A DNA stretch of 29,757 nucleotides, from positions 1 through 29,757 of the IMG/VR virus record IMGVR_UViG_3300010430_000348; one strand, given 5' to 3'. Both the position numbers and the translations under genes were made by a program. The notes under the pieces are model-generated. The model was not told the DNA's origin. It saw only the letters and a program-made list of their open reading frames with translations, and did not search any database. Shown in pieces: positions 12,343 to 20,313 of this stretch. The DNA is from a virus. Numbering within the stretch: position 1 is the stretch's first letter; every line of letters starts with the position of its first letter.

Positions 12343-13016
12343 CGAAAGATCAGACTACGGGCAAAGCCTACAGCAAAGGCGCCAAGCGCCGCGCAAAGAA
12401 GGCCAAACAGGCACCCGCAGGAATCCCCGATCTGGCTGACGTTCAGCGCCGCCAGGCGAACGGGCAGAAGGCTCGGCCGACATCCGAGCGCGGAGCGGAT
12501 AGGGTGGCTCTCAAAGCGCGCTGCAATCAGCGCGGCGTTCAGGCCACTGCCCAGAATCAGCGCGACAGCCGTTCGCCATGGTGGGGATGCAACGCGGGGC
12601 GGGCAATGGCGGGGGCGGCTGAGGATCACGCGCAGCGCCTGAAGCTGTGGGACGCCATCCAGCACATGCGCCGGGTCATCGCGGCCTATGACGCAGCGAT
12701 CGGGGCCCCGAAGCGCCACGCAACGTGTCTGCGCCTGCTGGTGCCCTTGGAGGCGCTGGAGGCCACAGCCGAAACGCCGCCCCTGGATGAGCGGACGCCC
12801 GAAGAGCGCAGCCGTGACGCAGTGTCTGCGCTGATGTCGCTTGAAGGCTGGCTGGGCTGGACCGACAAGCGCGCGGCGGCGGAGGCAAAGCGTGTTGTTT
12901 GGGATGACGGGGAGGTCAAAGACGTCCCTGGATTGCTGTCCGCTCTGCACTGCGTTTGCGATGGCATCCAGGGAAGACAGTTGCGGTACCGGGGGCGGGA
13001 TACCGGGCCCTGTTGA
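12339..13016 (+). CDS. Basic protein in the position of a late antiterminator (225 aa)
   Basis: GTG 12339 overlaps the previous stop (GTGA) and has GAGAGGA upstream. The N-terminus is highly basic (TGKAYSKGAKRRAKKAKQA), followed by R/Q-rich segments with GGADR and a conserved-looking RSPWWGCNAGRAM. The central part is helical (LKLWDAIQHMRRVIAAYDAAIG). I recognise no family. It is the last early gene, directly followed by a TTGACA element and a strong terminator ahead of the late genes, which is the place of lambda Q (207 aa). A late regulator role is inferred from this context only. Confidence 0.6.
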   Translation: MTKDQTTGKAYSKGAKRRAKKAKQAPAGIPDLADVQRRQANGQKARPTSERGADRVALKARCNQRGVQATAQNQRDSRSPWWGCNAGRAMAGAAEDHAQRLKLWDAIQHMRRVIAAYDAAIGAPKRHATCLRLLVPLEALEATAETPPLDERTPEERSRDAVSALMSLEGWLGWTDKRAAAEAKRVVWDDGEVKDVPGLLSALHCVCDGIQGRQLRYRGRDTGPC

Positions 13017-13046
13017 CAGGTTCTGCCAAAAATGGCACGTTTGGCA
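13013..13046 (+). promoter_or_regulatory. Candidate late control element: TTGACA plus inverted repeat
   Basis: TTGACA at 13013-13018 overlaps the stop of the upstream gene. It is followed by a perfect 7-bp inverted repeat, TGCCAAA (13024-13030) and TTTGGCA (13040-13046), with a nested TGCCA/TGGCA pair. No good -10 hexamer is visible at 16-18 bases. The repeat could be a binding site for a late regulator. The strong terminator begins six bases further on. Confidence 0.4.
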
Positions 13047-13051
13047 AAATC

Positions 13052-13088
13052 GCGCGGGGTTGTGGGGAAACCACACCTCGCGCTTTTT
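13052..13088 (+). terminator. Strong rho-independent terminator before the late genes
   Basis: A 13-bp stem with one bulged T and one G-T pair, GCGCGGGGT(T)GTGG against CCACACCTCGCGC, closes a GGAAA loop and is followed by TTTTTCGTTT. It lies in the 214-bp non-coding gap between the last early gene and the small terminase gene. The rest of this gap shows no open frame that I can support. Confidence 0.85.
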
Positions 13089-13230
13089 CGTTTCCACCAT
13101 TCACGGGTCACTTCCTCGCCGGGGCAGCCAGCCACCGGGTAGAGCCTCTGGTGCGCGCAAGCGTCAACGGTGCGACCCGTGGTGACAAGCATGGCGCCGA
13201 ACTAAAGGTGGCTGGCATTCGGGGGCTATC

Positions 13231-13746
13231 ATGGCAGAGCGAGACGAAACCGGGCGGTTCTTGCCTGGCAATCGCATTTGGGAGATGTCGCCGCCGGGGC
13301 CGGGGCGTCCGCCGAAGTTCAAAACGCAGAAGGCACTTTGGGAGGCCGCCGTTGCCTATTTTGAGTGGGTGACCAAAAACCCGCTGAAGGAAGCCAAGGC
13401 TTTTTCGTATGAGGGCAGGATCACGATCGCCGAGTTGCCCAAAATGCGGGCGATGACGATCAACGGGTTGTGCCTGTCGCTGGGGATCAGCACCGAGACT
13501 TGGCGCGGCTGGAAGACCGACGGGCACGAGCTATTCCGCAAAGATTTGCTGCCGATCATCGAGCGGATCGAGGCGGTGATCTACGAGCAGAAATTCACCG
13601 GGGCGGCCGCTGAGCTACTGAATCCCTCGATCATTCAGCGGGAACTTGGGTTGGCGGATCGAAAGGAGCTGACAGGCGCAGGGGGAGGGCCAATCCAAGC
13701 CATTACCCGAACCGTGGTTGATCCAAGGGCAGATGACGACGCTTGA
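13231..13746 (+). CDS. terS: Terminase small subunit, P22 gp3-like (171 aa)
   Basis: The small terminase recognises the packaging site on phage DNA and recruits the large subunit. The protein has a basic Gly/Pro-rich start (PPGPGRPPKFKTQKALWEAA), the helical core YFEWVTKNPLKE, a DNA-binding HTH around INGLCLSLGISTETWRGW, and an oligomerisation helix (LLPIIERIEAVIYEQKFTGAAAELL). 'LGLADRKE' near the end is a hallmark of the P22 gp3-type (GP3_package) family. The large subunit gene starts 14 bp before its stop. Confidence 0.85.
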   Translation: MAERDETGRFLPGNRIWEMSPPGPGRPPKFKTQKALWEAAVAYFEWVTKNPLKEAKAFSYEGRITIAELPKMRAMTINGLCLSLGISTETWRGWKTDGHELFRKDLLPIIERIEAVIYEQKFTGAAAELLNPSIIQRELGLADRKELTGAGGGPIQAITRTVVDPRADDDA

Positions 13747-15160
13747 TATTCCCACGCCACGCTGGGCGGTGCCGCTGTACGCGACACACACAGCGGTCGG
13801 ACGGCTGGTCAGGTACAAAGGAGCATGGGGAGGCCGTTCTAGCGGCAAAAGCCACGAGTTCGCCGGCATGGCTGTCGAGGAAATGGTTGCGGACCCGGAT
13901 TGCTGTGTCGTCTGCGTTCGGGAAATTCAGAAGAGCCTCGCGCTTTCCGCCAAGAAGCTGATCGAAGCAAAGATCGACGAGTTTGGCGTCGGGCACCTGT
14001 TCGAGATCACCAAGACCGAAATCAGGCGCATCGGTGGCAAAGGCTTGTGCATCTTTGTTGGGATGCAGGACCACACCGCAGACAGTGTGAAATCGCTTGA
14101 AGGCTTTGACATCGCCTGGATCGAGGAGGCACAAAGCCTGTCGCAGCGCAGCCTGGACCTGCTGCGGCCAACGATCCGAAAAGAAGGGTCGCAAATCTGG
14201 GCGACATGGAACCCTCGGAGGCGCAGCGATCCGATTGAGCGGCTGCTGAGAGGACCGAGAGGTGAGCGGCCCGATTCCATCGTAGTGCGGGCAAACTACA
14301 CCGACAATCCGTTCCTGCCTGAGACAATGCGGCTGGAAGCAGAAGACGCCAAGGAGATCGACCCAGAGGGATTTGGGCATACTTGGCTTGGAGAATACGA
14401 GAACATCGGGTCCAAGGTCGTCATTCCAGCGGCTTGGGTACAGTCTGCTATCGGGCTGGCAGAATATCTGGGGCTTGAGGTCACCGGCCAAAAATACGCG
14501 GGTCTTGATGTAGCAGGCGGTGAGGACGGCGGGGATGAAAACGCGTTTGCGATCCGAAAGGGCATCGCGCTTCTCAGCATCGACGCATGGAACGGTTTGG
14601 ACACATCGCTGACAACGAACAAGGCCTCGGCGCTGGCAAACGCCCATGCCGTGCCGGACGTGTTCTATGACAGCATCGGTGTCGGCGAGGGGGTCACTGG
14701 CGAATGGGCCTCGATGGGGCGCCGCGATCAACAGCCAAGCGGGGTGACCTTTGCCCCTTGGGCTGGCGGGGCGTCAGTGACGGATCCGGAGGAGCGGATC
14801 GAGCCGGACAATCTACAAAGCCCGCTGAACAAGGACCAGTACCACAACCTGAAAGCCCAGGCATGGTTCGGGCTGCGCAAACGGTTCGAAAATGCTCACA
14901 AGGCGCGGCTGGGCAAGCCGTATGATGCAGACATGCTGATCAGCATTCCGCGGGGATTGCCGAAGCTCATCCAGCTCGAAGAAGAGCTGACCCAACCGCA
15001 GCACAAAACGAGCGCTACAGGCAAAACGATGGTGGACAAGCAGCCAGATGGCGCGCGTTCGCCCAACCTTGCGGACGCGATAGTGATGGCGTTCTGGCCG
15101 ATCCCGGAAGAGCCCAAAGCCCAAGTGGCCATGATGTTGACGAAGAGGCACCGCAGATGA
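13733..15160 (+). CDS. terL: Terminase large subunit, PBSX/Terminase_3 family (475 aa)
   Basis: The packaging motor ATPase and nuclease. ATG 13733 has AAGGG upstream and replaces a TTG five codons earlier. Motifs in order: Walker A G33-GRSSG-K39-S40, Walker B with IAWIEEA at 127-133, motif III ATWNP at 157-161, then an RNase H-like nuclease domain with D259 (AGLDVAGG), D268, D313 (VFYDSIG) and a late Asp in NLADAIVMAFW. Length is normal for the family, and both catalytic halves are intact. Confidence 0.95.
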   Translation: MTTLDIPTPRWAVPLYATHTAVGRLVRYKGAWGGRSSGKSHEFAGMAVEEMVADPDCCVVCVREIQKSLALSAKKLIEAKIDEFGVGHLFEITKTEIRRIGGKGLCIFVGMQDHTADSVKSLEGFDIAWIEEAQSLSQRSLDLLRPTIRKEGSQIWATWNPRRRSDPIERLLRGPRGERPDSIVVRANYTDNPFLPETMRLEAEDAKEIDPEGFGHTWLGEYENIGSKVVIPAAWVQSAIGLAEYLGLEVTGQKYAGLDVAGGEDGGDENAFAIRKGIALLSIDAWNGLDTSLTTNKASALANAHAVPDVFYDSIGVGEGVTGEWASMGRRDQQPSGVTFAPWAGGASVTDPEERIEPDNLQSPLNKDQYHNLKAQAWFGLRKRFENAHKARLGKPYDADMLISIPRGLPKLIQLEEELTQPQHKTSATGKTMVDKQPDGARSPNLADAIVMAFWPIPEEPKAQVAMMLTKRHRR

Positions 15161-16458
15161 ACGCTCTACAGTACATCGCCAATGCGGCGCGACGGCTTGA
15201 AACCATGTTTCCGGGGTATTTCCCCGCGGCCAAGCACAACCACTACCGGGATTTTGGATGGCCTGATCAAGTCTCATTCGCCCAAGTTTATGCGATCTAC
15301 CACCGCAATGGCCTCGGCAAAGCGGCTGTTGAGAAGACCGTCCTCAAGACATGGCAGGATGATCCCGAAATCTGGGAGAGCCCCGAGGCAAAGGAAAGCG
15401 AAGCCGAAGCGGATGTTCGCAAGCGGTTTGACGATCTAATGCTTTGGCAGGCGATGGCCGAAGCCGATCGGCGGTCCCTGGTTGGGGGCTATGCGGGGCT
15501 GATTTTCCGGTTCGCGGATGACAAGCAATTTGATCAGCCCGTTGACCGTGTCAATGGCGGTTTGCAGGGGTTGGTAGAAGTGATCCCGGCCTGGGGCGGC
15601 GAGGGCGCTCAGCTTGAAGTGGCCGAGTGGGTCACGGATCAGCGAGACCCAAATTACGGCAAGCCGAAACTCTATCGTTTCAATGAATCAGCCGTCGGCA
15701 ACAACCAGAATCAGGTTCGCCAGTTCATGGTCCACCCCGATCGGGTGCTGATCTGGTCGCGCGACGGGACAGTTCACTGCCGCTCTGAACTTGAGGCTGG
15801 ATACAACGACCTGTTGGACGCCGAAAAGGTCAAGGGGGCCGGTGGTGAGGGGTTCTACAAGGCCGCGCGCGGCAATCCGGTTCTGGAAGCTGACAAAGAT
15901 CTTGATTTGAACAATATGGCTCAGGCGATGGGGGTTCCGGTGACCGAAGTCGCCGACGCCATGAACGAGCAGGTCGAAGACTTCCAGAAGGGCTTTGATA
16001 AGCTGCTGATGGTCCAGGGGATGCAGGCCAAGACGCTGCAAATCACACTGCCAACCGGGGATACGTACTTCAATGCGGCGGTGAACTGCTTTGCAGCGTC
16101 CTTCATGATCCCGGTGAAAATTCTGCTGGGGTCACAGACTGGAGAGCGGGCCTCGACCGAGGACGCCAACGAATGGAATCTGGTCAACAACGCGCGCCGC
16201 GTGAAGCTGGCCAAGCCCCGCATCCGGGCAATGCTGATCCTGTTTCAGCGAGTTGGCATCATTGCCGAGCGTGATTGGACCGTAAATTGGGCCGATCTGA
16301 CCGAGGCCAGCCGGGACAAGAAGATCGAGCGGGCAGGCAAGATGTCCGACATCAACCAAAAACAGGGCGATTTGGAGCGCGTCTGGACGCCCGAGGAAAT
16401 CCGCGCGGCCGCAGGTGACGATGGGCCCGCGCCAGAAACCACTGAGGACGACGAATGA
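15157..16458 (+). CDS. Portal protein, DUF1073 (Phage_portal_3) family (433 aa)
   Basis: The portal forms the dodecameric ring through which DNA enters the capsid. Recognisable features are the start (YAIYHRNGLGKAAVEKTVLKTW), the wing region with LVGGYAGLIFRF, the conserved FMVHPDRVLIW strand, and the long stem/crown helices with FAASFMIPVKILLGSQTGERAS. It sits directly after the large terminase (ATGA overlap) and before the protease. Databases label some members of this family 'anti-CBASS Acb1', but the paired H-x-T/S motifs of that phosphodiesterase are not seen here, so portal is the right call. Confidence 0.9.
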   Translation: MNALQYIANAARRLETMFPGYFPAAKHNHYRDFGWPDQVSFAQVYAIYHRNGLGKAAVEKTVLKTWQDDPEIWESPEAKESEAEADVRKRFDDLMLWQAMAEADRRSLVGGYAGLIFRFADDKQFDQPVDRVNGGLQGLVEVIPAWGGEGAQLEVAEWVTDQRDPNYGKPKLYRFNESAVGNNQNQVRQFMVHPDRVLIWSRDGTVHCRSELEAGYNDLLDAEKVKGAGGEGFYKAARGNPVLEADKDLDLNNMAQAMGVPVTEVADAMNEQVEDFQKGFDKLLMVQGMQAKTLQITLPTGDTYFNAAVNCFAASFMIPVKILLGSQTGERASTEDANEWNLVNNARRVKLAKPRIRAMLILFQRVGIIAERDWTVNWADLTEASRDKKIERAGKMSDINQKQGDLERVWTPEEIRAAAGDDGPAPETTEDDE

Positions 16459-17606
16459 CACAAGTACGCGTTAACATCCGCACTGCGGTCAACAGTTCGA
16501 AAATCCGACGCGAGCGCCGTGACGGGCGGGACGTGATCATTGTTCCGAGCGCAACGCTCCCTGATGGCGTGGTCATGAACGGTGTTCGCTATCCCGCGGA
16601 GGAAATTTCCAAAAGCTTCGCTTCCCTTGACGGCACACCGGCGCCGCTTGGCCATCCCACATTGAACGGCAGCTTTGTCAGCGCCTCAGATCCGCGCGGA
16701 ATGGTTCGAGGCTTCGTCGGTGCGTGGAATGAGAACGTGCGGCAAGAGGGAGGCCGGGTTCTATTGGACAAGGTGATCGACGTTGCCTACGCCAAACAGC
16801 TTGAGGGCGGTCAGTCGGTCCTGAACGCGATCGACAAGGGCGAACCCGTCCACACTTCAACTGGCCTTCTGTGCAATCTGGAAAACTGCGACGGCGATCA
16901 GGATGACGGCGCTGAGCGTGTCGCCCGGAACATTCATTTTGACCATGACGCGATCCTGATAGGCGAGGACGGGGCCGCGACCCCTGACCAGGGTGTCGGG
17001 ATGCTGGTGAATAAGGCCGTCGATGACGATGGTCACGAAATCGAGGTTATCAATTCGGCGTTTGACGACGCCGAACGTCACCTTGACTGGGCGGGCATGA
17101 GCCTGCTTCGAGCGCTCGAAGAGCGTGCGCAAGCTTCCAAATGGGAGCGCTTTAAATCCGCGATTATGGAAGCCCTAGGCACATCCGAGCGGGAACCCTC
17201 TGCAAACACAGGAGACGCAGACATGGCTGACGAAAAACAGCTGAAAGAGCTTTCCGATCAGATGAACGCCATCACGGAAAGCCTGAACGGCCTTGGCGAC
17301 AAGATCACCAACGCGATTGCCGATGGTATCAAGCCTCTGACCGACAACATGGAGGCGCTGCAAAACGCCCAGAAAGCCAAAGACGAGGCCGAAAAATCTG
17401 GCTTGGTCAACAAGGTGGTGAAAGCCAACCTGCTGAGCGAAGACGTCGCGAAGGGGCTGACCATCGACGCGCTGAAAGAGCTGGCAAACAAGGCCGAGCC
17501 CGGAAAGGCAGCAGCCCTGAACGGCGGTGGCTTTGGTGGCGGCACCAGCGATGACTGGGGCGGCTACGACTTCAATGCCGCCATTGACGACAAGGGGGAC
17601 AAATAA
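16455..17606 (+). CDS. Prohead protease-scaffold fusion, DUF2213 family (383 aa)
   Basis: Residues about 1-225 match the DUF2213 prohead protease: PSATLPDGVVMNGVRYPAEE, then TPAPLGHPTLNG, ADPRG-type loop, EPVHTSTGLLC and HFDHDAILIGE. Residues 257-383 form a separate helical, charged segment (LKELSDQMNAITESLNGLGD, LVNKVVKANLLSEDVAKGL) ending in a Gly-rich tail, the shape of a capsid scaffold. An in-frame internal start marks that border (see the separate entry). The protease would mature the prohead and remove the scaffold. Overlap is ATGA with the portal. Confidence 0.85.
   Translation: MTQVRVNIRTAVNSSKIRRERRDGRDVIIVPSATLPDGVVMNGVRYPAEEISKSFASLDGTPAPLGHPTLNGSFVSASDPRGMVRGFVGAWNENVRQEGGRVLLDKVIDVAYAKQLEGGQSVLNAIDKGEPVHTSTGLLCNLENCDGDQDDGAERVARNIHFDHDAILIGEDGAATPDQGVGMLVNKAVDDDGHEIEVINSAFDDAERHLDWAGMSLLRALEERAQASKWERFKSAIMEALGTSEREPSANTGDADMADEKQLKELSDQMNAITESLNGLGDKITNAIADGIKPLTDNMEALQNAQKAKDEAEKSGLVNKVVKANLLSEDVAKGLTIDALKELANKAEPGKAAALNGGGFGGGTSDDWGGYDFNAAIDDKGDK
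17223..17606 (+). CDS. Nested scaffold protein from an internal start (127 aa)
   Basis: Within the protease gene and in the same frame, ATG 17223 is preceded by AGGAG at eight bases, a better ribosome site than most genes here have. It would give a 127-aa helical, charged protein (MADEKQLKELSDQMNAI ...) identical to the C-terminal part of the fusion. This is the arrangement of lambda C/Nu3, where the scaffold is made mostly from an internal start. Expression is inferred from the ribosome site and domain border. Confidence 0.6.
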   Translation: MADEKQLKELSDQMNAITESLNGLGDKITNAIADGIKPLTDNMEALQNAQKAKDEAEKSGLVNKVVKANLLSEDVAKGLTIDALKELANKAEPGKAAALNGGGFGGGTSDDWGGYDFNAAIDDKGDK

Positions 17607-18043
17607 TGTCTGGCAACGTCATCTATCGCGGCCCGATTGACCGGCAACCGCGCACGATCAACAAGCCGGTGTCGGGGGCTTATCTGCCCGGCACCTTTGT
17701 CGAGGACACTGGGGCAGCTCTGACGCAGATCACCACGGCCTTGGCTAAGCGCCCGCTGTTGCTGAGCAACGCTGACTTTGTTGGGCAAACCATCGACACC
17801 GCATACACCTCGGGCGACACCGGCGTGGCCTATGAACTGGAGCCCGGTCAAGTGTACCAAGCGGCCCTGGCGGCGGCGACCTACGCCAAGAATGACCCGC
17901 TGACCATCGCGGCCTCGGGTCGCCTGGCTGCGGCGGTTACCGGCGACAAGGTGGTCGCCTTTTTCGATGACACCCCGGGCGCTTACACCGCAGGCCAACT
18001 GGCCGATGTTGTGATCGCTGACGGCTACGTCGTCCCGGCATAA
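17606..18043 (+). CDS. Capsid decoration/stabilising protein, DUF2190-like (145 aa)
   Basis: A small beta-rich protein between protease and major capsid, the usual position of head decoration proteins. It has the DUF2190-like pattern of a PG-box start (SGAYLPGTFVEDTG), ASGRLAAAVTGDKVVAF near the end, and ADVVIADGYVVPA at the C-terminus. No membrane segments or cysteines. Starts in a TAATG overlap with the protease stop. It is likely a trimeric spike or clamp on the capsid surface. Confidence 0.75.
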   Translation: MSGNVIYRGPIDRQPRTINKPVSGAYLPGTFVEDTGAALTQITTALAKRPLLLSNADFVGQTIDTAYTSGDTGVAYELEPGQVYQAALAAATYAKNDPLTIAASGRLAAAVTGDKVVAFFDDTPGAYTAGQLADVVIADGYVVPA

Positions 18044-18055
18044 GGAGAACCTGAA

Positions 18056-19042
18056 ATGCTTCGTTTCACGAAAGAGCAGCAGGAAATCCTGCTGAACAAC
18101 CGCCGTGCTTTCAATGCGCGGCAATCCGCAATGGCGAATGCCTTCGGCGCGACCATGCTGGGCAATGCCCAGACCCTGCCGAAAGACGTTTGGGGGCAGT
18201 GGGACCGCGAGGCGGTCGAGTTGCAGCGTTCTGTTCTGGCCGTGTTCAACACCTTGGCGGCAACGCTGTCCAAGCCGATGCCTATCGGCAAGCTGATCCA
18301 CTATTTCCAGACTGTCAGCGACAGCGGGCAAGCAAATATCTCGCTGGATGCCCGCTCCAAAGGCCGGACTGACAAGCCGACCTTTGCCTACCACGGCACT
18401 CCGTTGCCGATCATCGACAGTCCGTTTGGGTACGGCTGGCGTGAAGTCGAAGCGGCAAAATCCGAGGGCTACAACCTGGATTCGGCTGGGCGCTCCAACG
18501 CCATGCGCAAAGTGGCCGAAACCCTGGAAACCGCCGCGCTGGAAGGCTATTCCACGATCACGGTTGATGGTCAGGCATCTTACGGCCTGCGGAACCACCC
18601 CAAGCGCAACACGCGCGCAACCGGGGTGGCGCTGAACGGCGCGACCGGCGCACAGTGGCTGGCCGAGGTCACCGCCACGCTGAAACTGCTGCACGGCGAC
18701 AACTTCAAAGTTCCGGCGACCATCTTTGTGAACTGGGATGACTGGTTCTATGCGACCACGACCGAGTTCACCGCGGGCTATCCGAAAACCATCGCGCAGC
18801 GCGTGCTGGAAATCGGCGGCGTTCGCGAGATCGTGCCGGCCGACAGCGTAAGCGCCAACGAGATGATTGGCGTGGTCAAAGATCGCCGGGTTGTCGAGAT
18901 CCTGAACGGTATGCCGATGGCCACGCGCGCCCAGTTCCGCGCGAATCCCGAGGATGACTACGATTTCGTCACCATGGCGGCTGCGGCGGCCGAGATCAAA
19001 TTCGACGCCGAAGAAAACTGCGGCATCGCTCATTCGAGCTGA
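18056..19042 (+). CDS. Major capsid protein, encapsulin/HK97-like fold (328 aa)
   Basis: The most abundant head protein. ATG 18056 has AAGGAG at ideal spacing. The N-terminus is helical (KEQQEILLNNRRAFNARQ), followed by DVWGQWDREAVELQRSVL, KPMPIGKLIHYFQTVSDSG and a DSPFGYGWREVEAAKSEGYN segment. The C-terminal half has the P-domain-like helix LAEVTATLKLLHGDNF and the VKDRRVVEIL / DYDFVTMAAAAAEIKFD strands. This matches the DUF2184/DUF6260-type capsid proteins that take the HK97 fold. A long imperfect hairpin follows the stop. Confidence 0.85.
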   Translation: MLRFTKEQQEILLNNRRAFNARQSAMANAFGATMLGNAQTLPKDVWGQWDREAVELQRSVLAVFNTLAATLSKPMPIGKLIHYFQTVSDSGQANISLDARSKGRTDKPTFAYHGTPLPIIDSPFGYGWREVEAAKSEGYNLDSAGRSNAMRKVAETLETAALEGYSTITVDGQASYGLRNHPKRNTRATGVALNGATGAQWLAEVTATLKLLHGDNFKVPATIFVNWDDWFYATTTEFTAGYPKTIAQRVLEIGGVREIVPADSVSANEMIGVVKDRRVVEILNGMPMATRAQFRANPEDDYDFVTMAAAAAEIKFDAEENCGIAHSS

Positions 19043-19043
19043 T

Positions 19044-19087
19044 GAATTCCGGTGCGGGGCTGGGCAACTAGCCCCCATCCCGAATTC
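19044..19087 (+). other. Long imperfect hairpin directly after the capsid gene
   Basis: GAATTC at 19044-19049 pairs with GAATTC at 19082-19087; inside, GG/CC and a 6-bp GGGGCT/AGCCCC stem continue the helix with small internal loops. No T-tract follows. Such a structure at the 3' end of the capsid coding region could protect the message from exonucleases and so raise capsid output. Confidence 0.55.
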
Positions 19088-19104
19088 ACCAAAGGAGCAA
19101 TCTC

Positions 19105-19299
19105 ATGAAATTCGAAATCACTCAAAAAGGCGTCTACGATAAAAACGGCAAGCGGATTCCGGTTGGCAAAGTTCTGACCTTGAAGGGGGGCGAGATTCCC
19201 TCGAACCTGGTTGGCAAAGGCCGCTCACTGGCCCCCGTGGTCGCCGATGATGGCGAAGACAAGCAGGCCGTGACCAATCCGGCGAAAAAGGACGCCTAG
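19105..19299 (+). CDS. Small head-module protein (64 aa)
   Basis: ATG 19105 follows AAAGGAG. The product is a short beta-rich protein (FEITQKGVYDKNGKRIPVG, then VLTLKGGEIPSNLVGKGRSL) with a charged tail. Small proteins of this type commonly follow the major capsid gene in alphaproteobacterial siphophages. No function can be assigned; a structural or assembly role is inferred from position. Confidence 0.65.
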   Translation: MKFEITQKGVYDKNGKRIPVGKVLTLKGGEIPSNLVGKGRSLAPVVADDGEDKQAVTNPAKKDA

Positions 19300-19302
19300 C
19301 CC

Positions 19303-19707
19303 ATGGCCTACGGCGATCTGACGGGGTTTCGCGAATACGCAAGCGCGCGCGGAAACGCAGCCCCGTCGTCCGCATCTGATGTGGACGCCTCGGCTGCCTT
19401 GCAGCGGGCAAACGACTACATCGCCTATTTCTATGTGGACCACTTCGTCACCACGCCCGGTGACGACACCGTGGTCGCAGCAGTATACGAGGCGGCGCAA
19501 GTGGAACTGGGCAAGCCTGGGTTCTTCAACAAGACCTATACCCCCGGTGAGGCCAAAGTTCTGACTGAGGTCAAAGGTATCCGCTGGACAGTCGTAGGAA
19601 ACGCCGGGGCTGATGGCGCGATGACCCCAACAAGCACCATCATCGAGGCCATGCTTGGCAAATATGTGGCGCGCGGCCAGGGACTTGGGCTGAGGTCGGT
19701 CGGATGA
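19303..19707 (+). CDS. Head-tail connector/adaptor protein, DnaT-like fold (134 aa)
   Basis: The N-terminal part (DLTGFREYASARGNA, then ALQRANDYIAYFYVDHFV) is the pattern of the phage 'DnaT-like' head-tail adaptor family. That is helical, with VAAVYEAAQVELGKPGFF following and a C-terminal VEAMLGKYVARGQG-like end. Despite the family name there is no reason to expect a DnaT replication role here: the gene is surrounded by head genes. Adaptor proteins form the first ring below the portal. Confidence 0.7.
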   Translation: MAYGDLTGFREYASARGNAAPSSASDVDASAALQRANDYIAYFYVDHFVTTPGDDTVVAAVYEAAQVELGKPGFFNKTYTPGEAKVLTEVKGIRWTVVGNAGADGAMTPTSTIIEAMLGKYVARGQGLGLRSVG

Positions 19708-20111
19708 GCGGCGCAGACATCGCGGCCGAGATCGCCGAGGCGCTAGCCGAAGCGGGCGAGGCTGTGGGGCAGGGCGAGTATATCGCCACGCTCACCCGCA
19801 AAGGCGCTGAGAGCGTGGATGACCCGAACGCCGGTACCCCTTGGGGAGACGCGGCGACCGGCAATGAGCCTGAGCCGGACACCTATGATGTCACGATCTT
19901 GGATGAAGGCAGAAAGACGCGCCACAGTCGGGATGACAAAGGGGTTTTGGTGCCGCGCACAGCGCGGGTTTTGACGATTGCGGCCACTGGCGAGGCCCCT
20001 CAGATGGGCGACGTGATTACATTGGCAGGCGGCAAGCACGAGATTGCCAGTGTCAACCGCGTAGCCCCCGGCGGCGTGGCCTTGCTTTTTGAGGTCGAAC
20101 TGAAACAATAG
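19704..20111 (+). CDS. Head-tail connector/head closure protein (135 aa)
   Basis: Starts with ATGA overlap. Helical N-terminus (IAAEIAEALAEAGEAVGQ) then a beta-barrel-like body (YIATLTRKG, TYDVTILDEGRKTRH, RTARVLTIAATGEAPQMGDVI, EIASVNRVAPGGVALLFEVEL). This 'measure/closure' beta protein next to the adaptor gene fits the head-completion stopper protein. The strand-rich composition supports but does not prove the assignment. Confidence 0.6.
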   Translation: MSGADIAAEIAEALAEAGEAVGQGEYIATLTRKGAESVDDPNAGTPWGDAATGNEPEPDTYDVTILDEGRKTRHSRDDKGVLVPRTARVLTIAATGEAPQMGDVITLAGGKHEIASVNRVAPGGVALLFEVELKQ

Positions 20112-20115
20112 GCGC

Positions 20116-20301
20116 GTGTATCGCTCCTTTCATATTTGGCGGATCTGCCAGCATCTGAGCCAGGGCAATCTGCGGATGGCCGTGGATGCTTGGGCAACGC
20201 CGCATGATGAGTTTTCGTTTGTTGACGCGATGATACTTGTCGCGTGGATCGAGGGAGTTCGAGCGGAGATTGCCAAGCGCGCAATGCCGCCTATCATCTG
20301 A
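20116..20301 (+). CDS. Hypothetical small protein in connector region (61 aa)
   Basis: Frame from GTG 20116 shortly after the head-closure stop; a later ATG at 20176 gives 41 aa. Residues include HIWRICQHLSQGNLRMAVDAW and FSFVDAMILVAWIEGVRAEIA, which is hydrophobic-helical but not a clear membrane span. No family is recognised. Ends 12 bp before the next gene. Confidence 0.5.
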   Translation: MYRSFHIWRICQHLSQGNLRMAVDAWATPHDEFSFVDAMILVAWIEGVRAEIAKRAMPPII

Positions 20302-20313
20302 GGGGCACCCCCA

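Noticed and set aside
13034-13048. TGGCACG...GGCA resembling a sigma-54 promoter before the terminase genes
   Set aside because: The GG to GC distance is two bases too short for sigma-54 (-24/-12), and the sequence is better explained as part of the TGCCAAA/TTTGGCA inverted repeat.
12297-13192. Long minus-strand open frames (267 and 168 codons) opposite the 225-aa gene
   Set aside because: They lack ribosome sites, lie opposite a gene with good start and overlaps, and are rich in Arg/Pro/Ser as expected for the complement of GC-rich coding sequence.
13703-14731. 342-codon minus-strand frame opposite the large terminase
   Set aside because: The plus strand carries all terminase motifs; the minus frame is an antisense artefact.
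17564-19078. 504-codon minus-strand frame opposite the protease, decoration and capsid genes
   Set aside because: It is a shadow of three well-supported head genes in a high-GC genome; composition (His/Arg/Gly-rich) is not protein-like and no start signal is seen.
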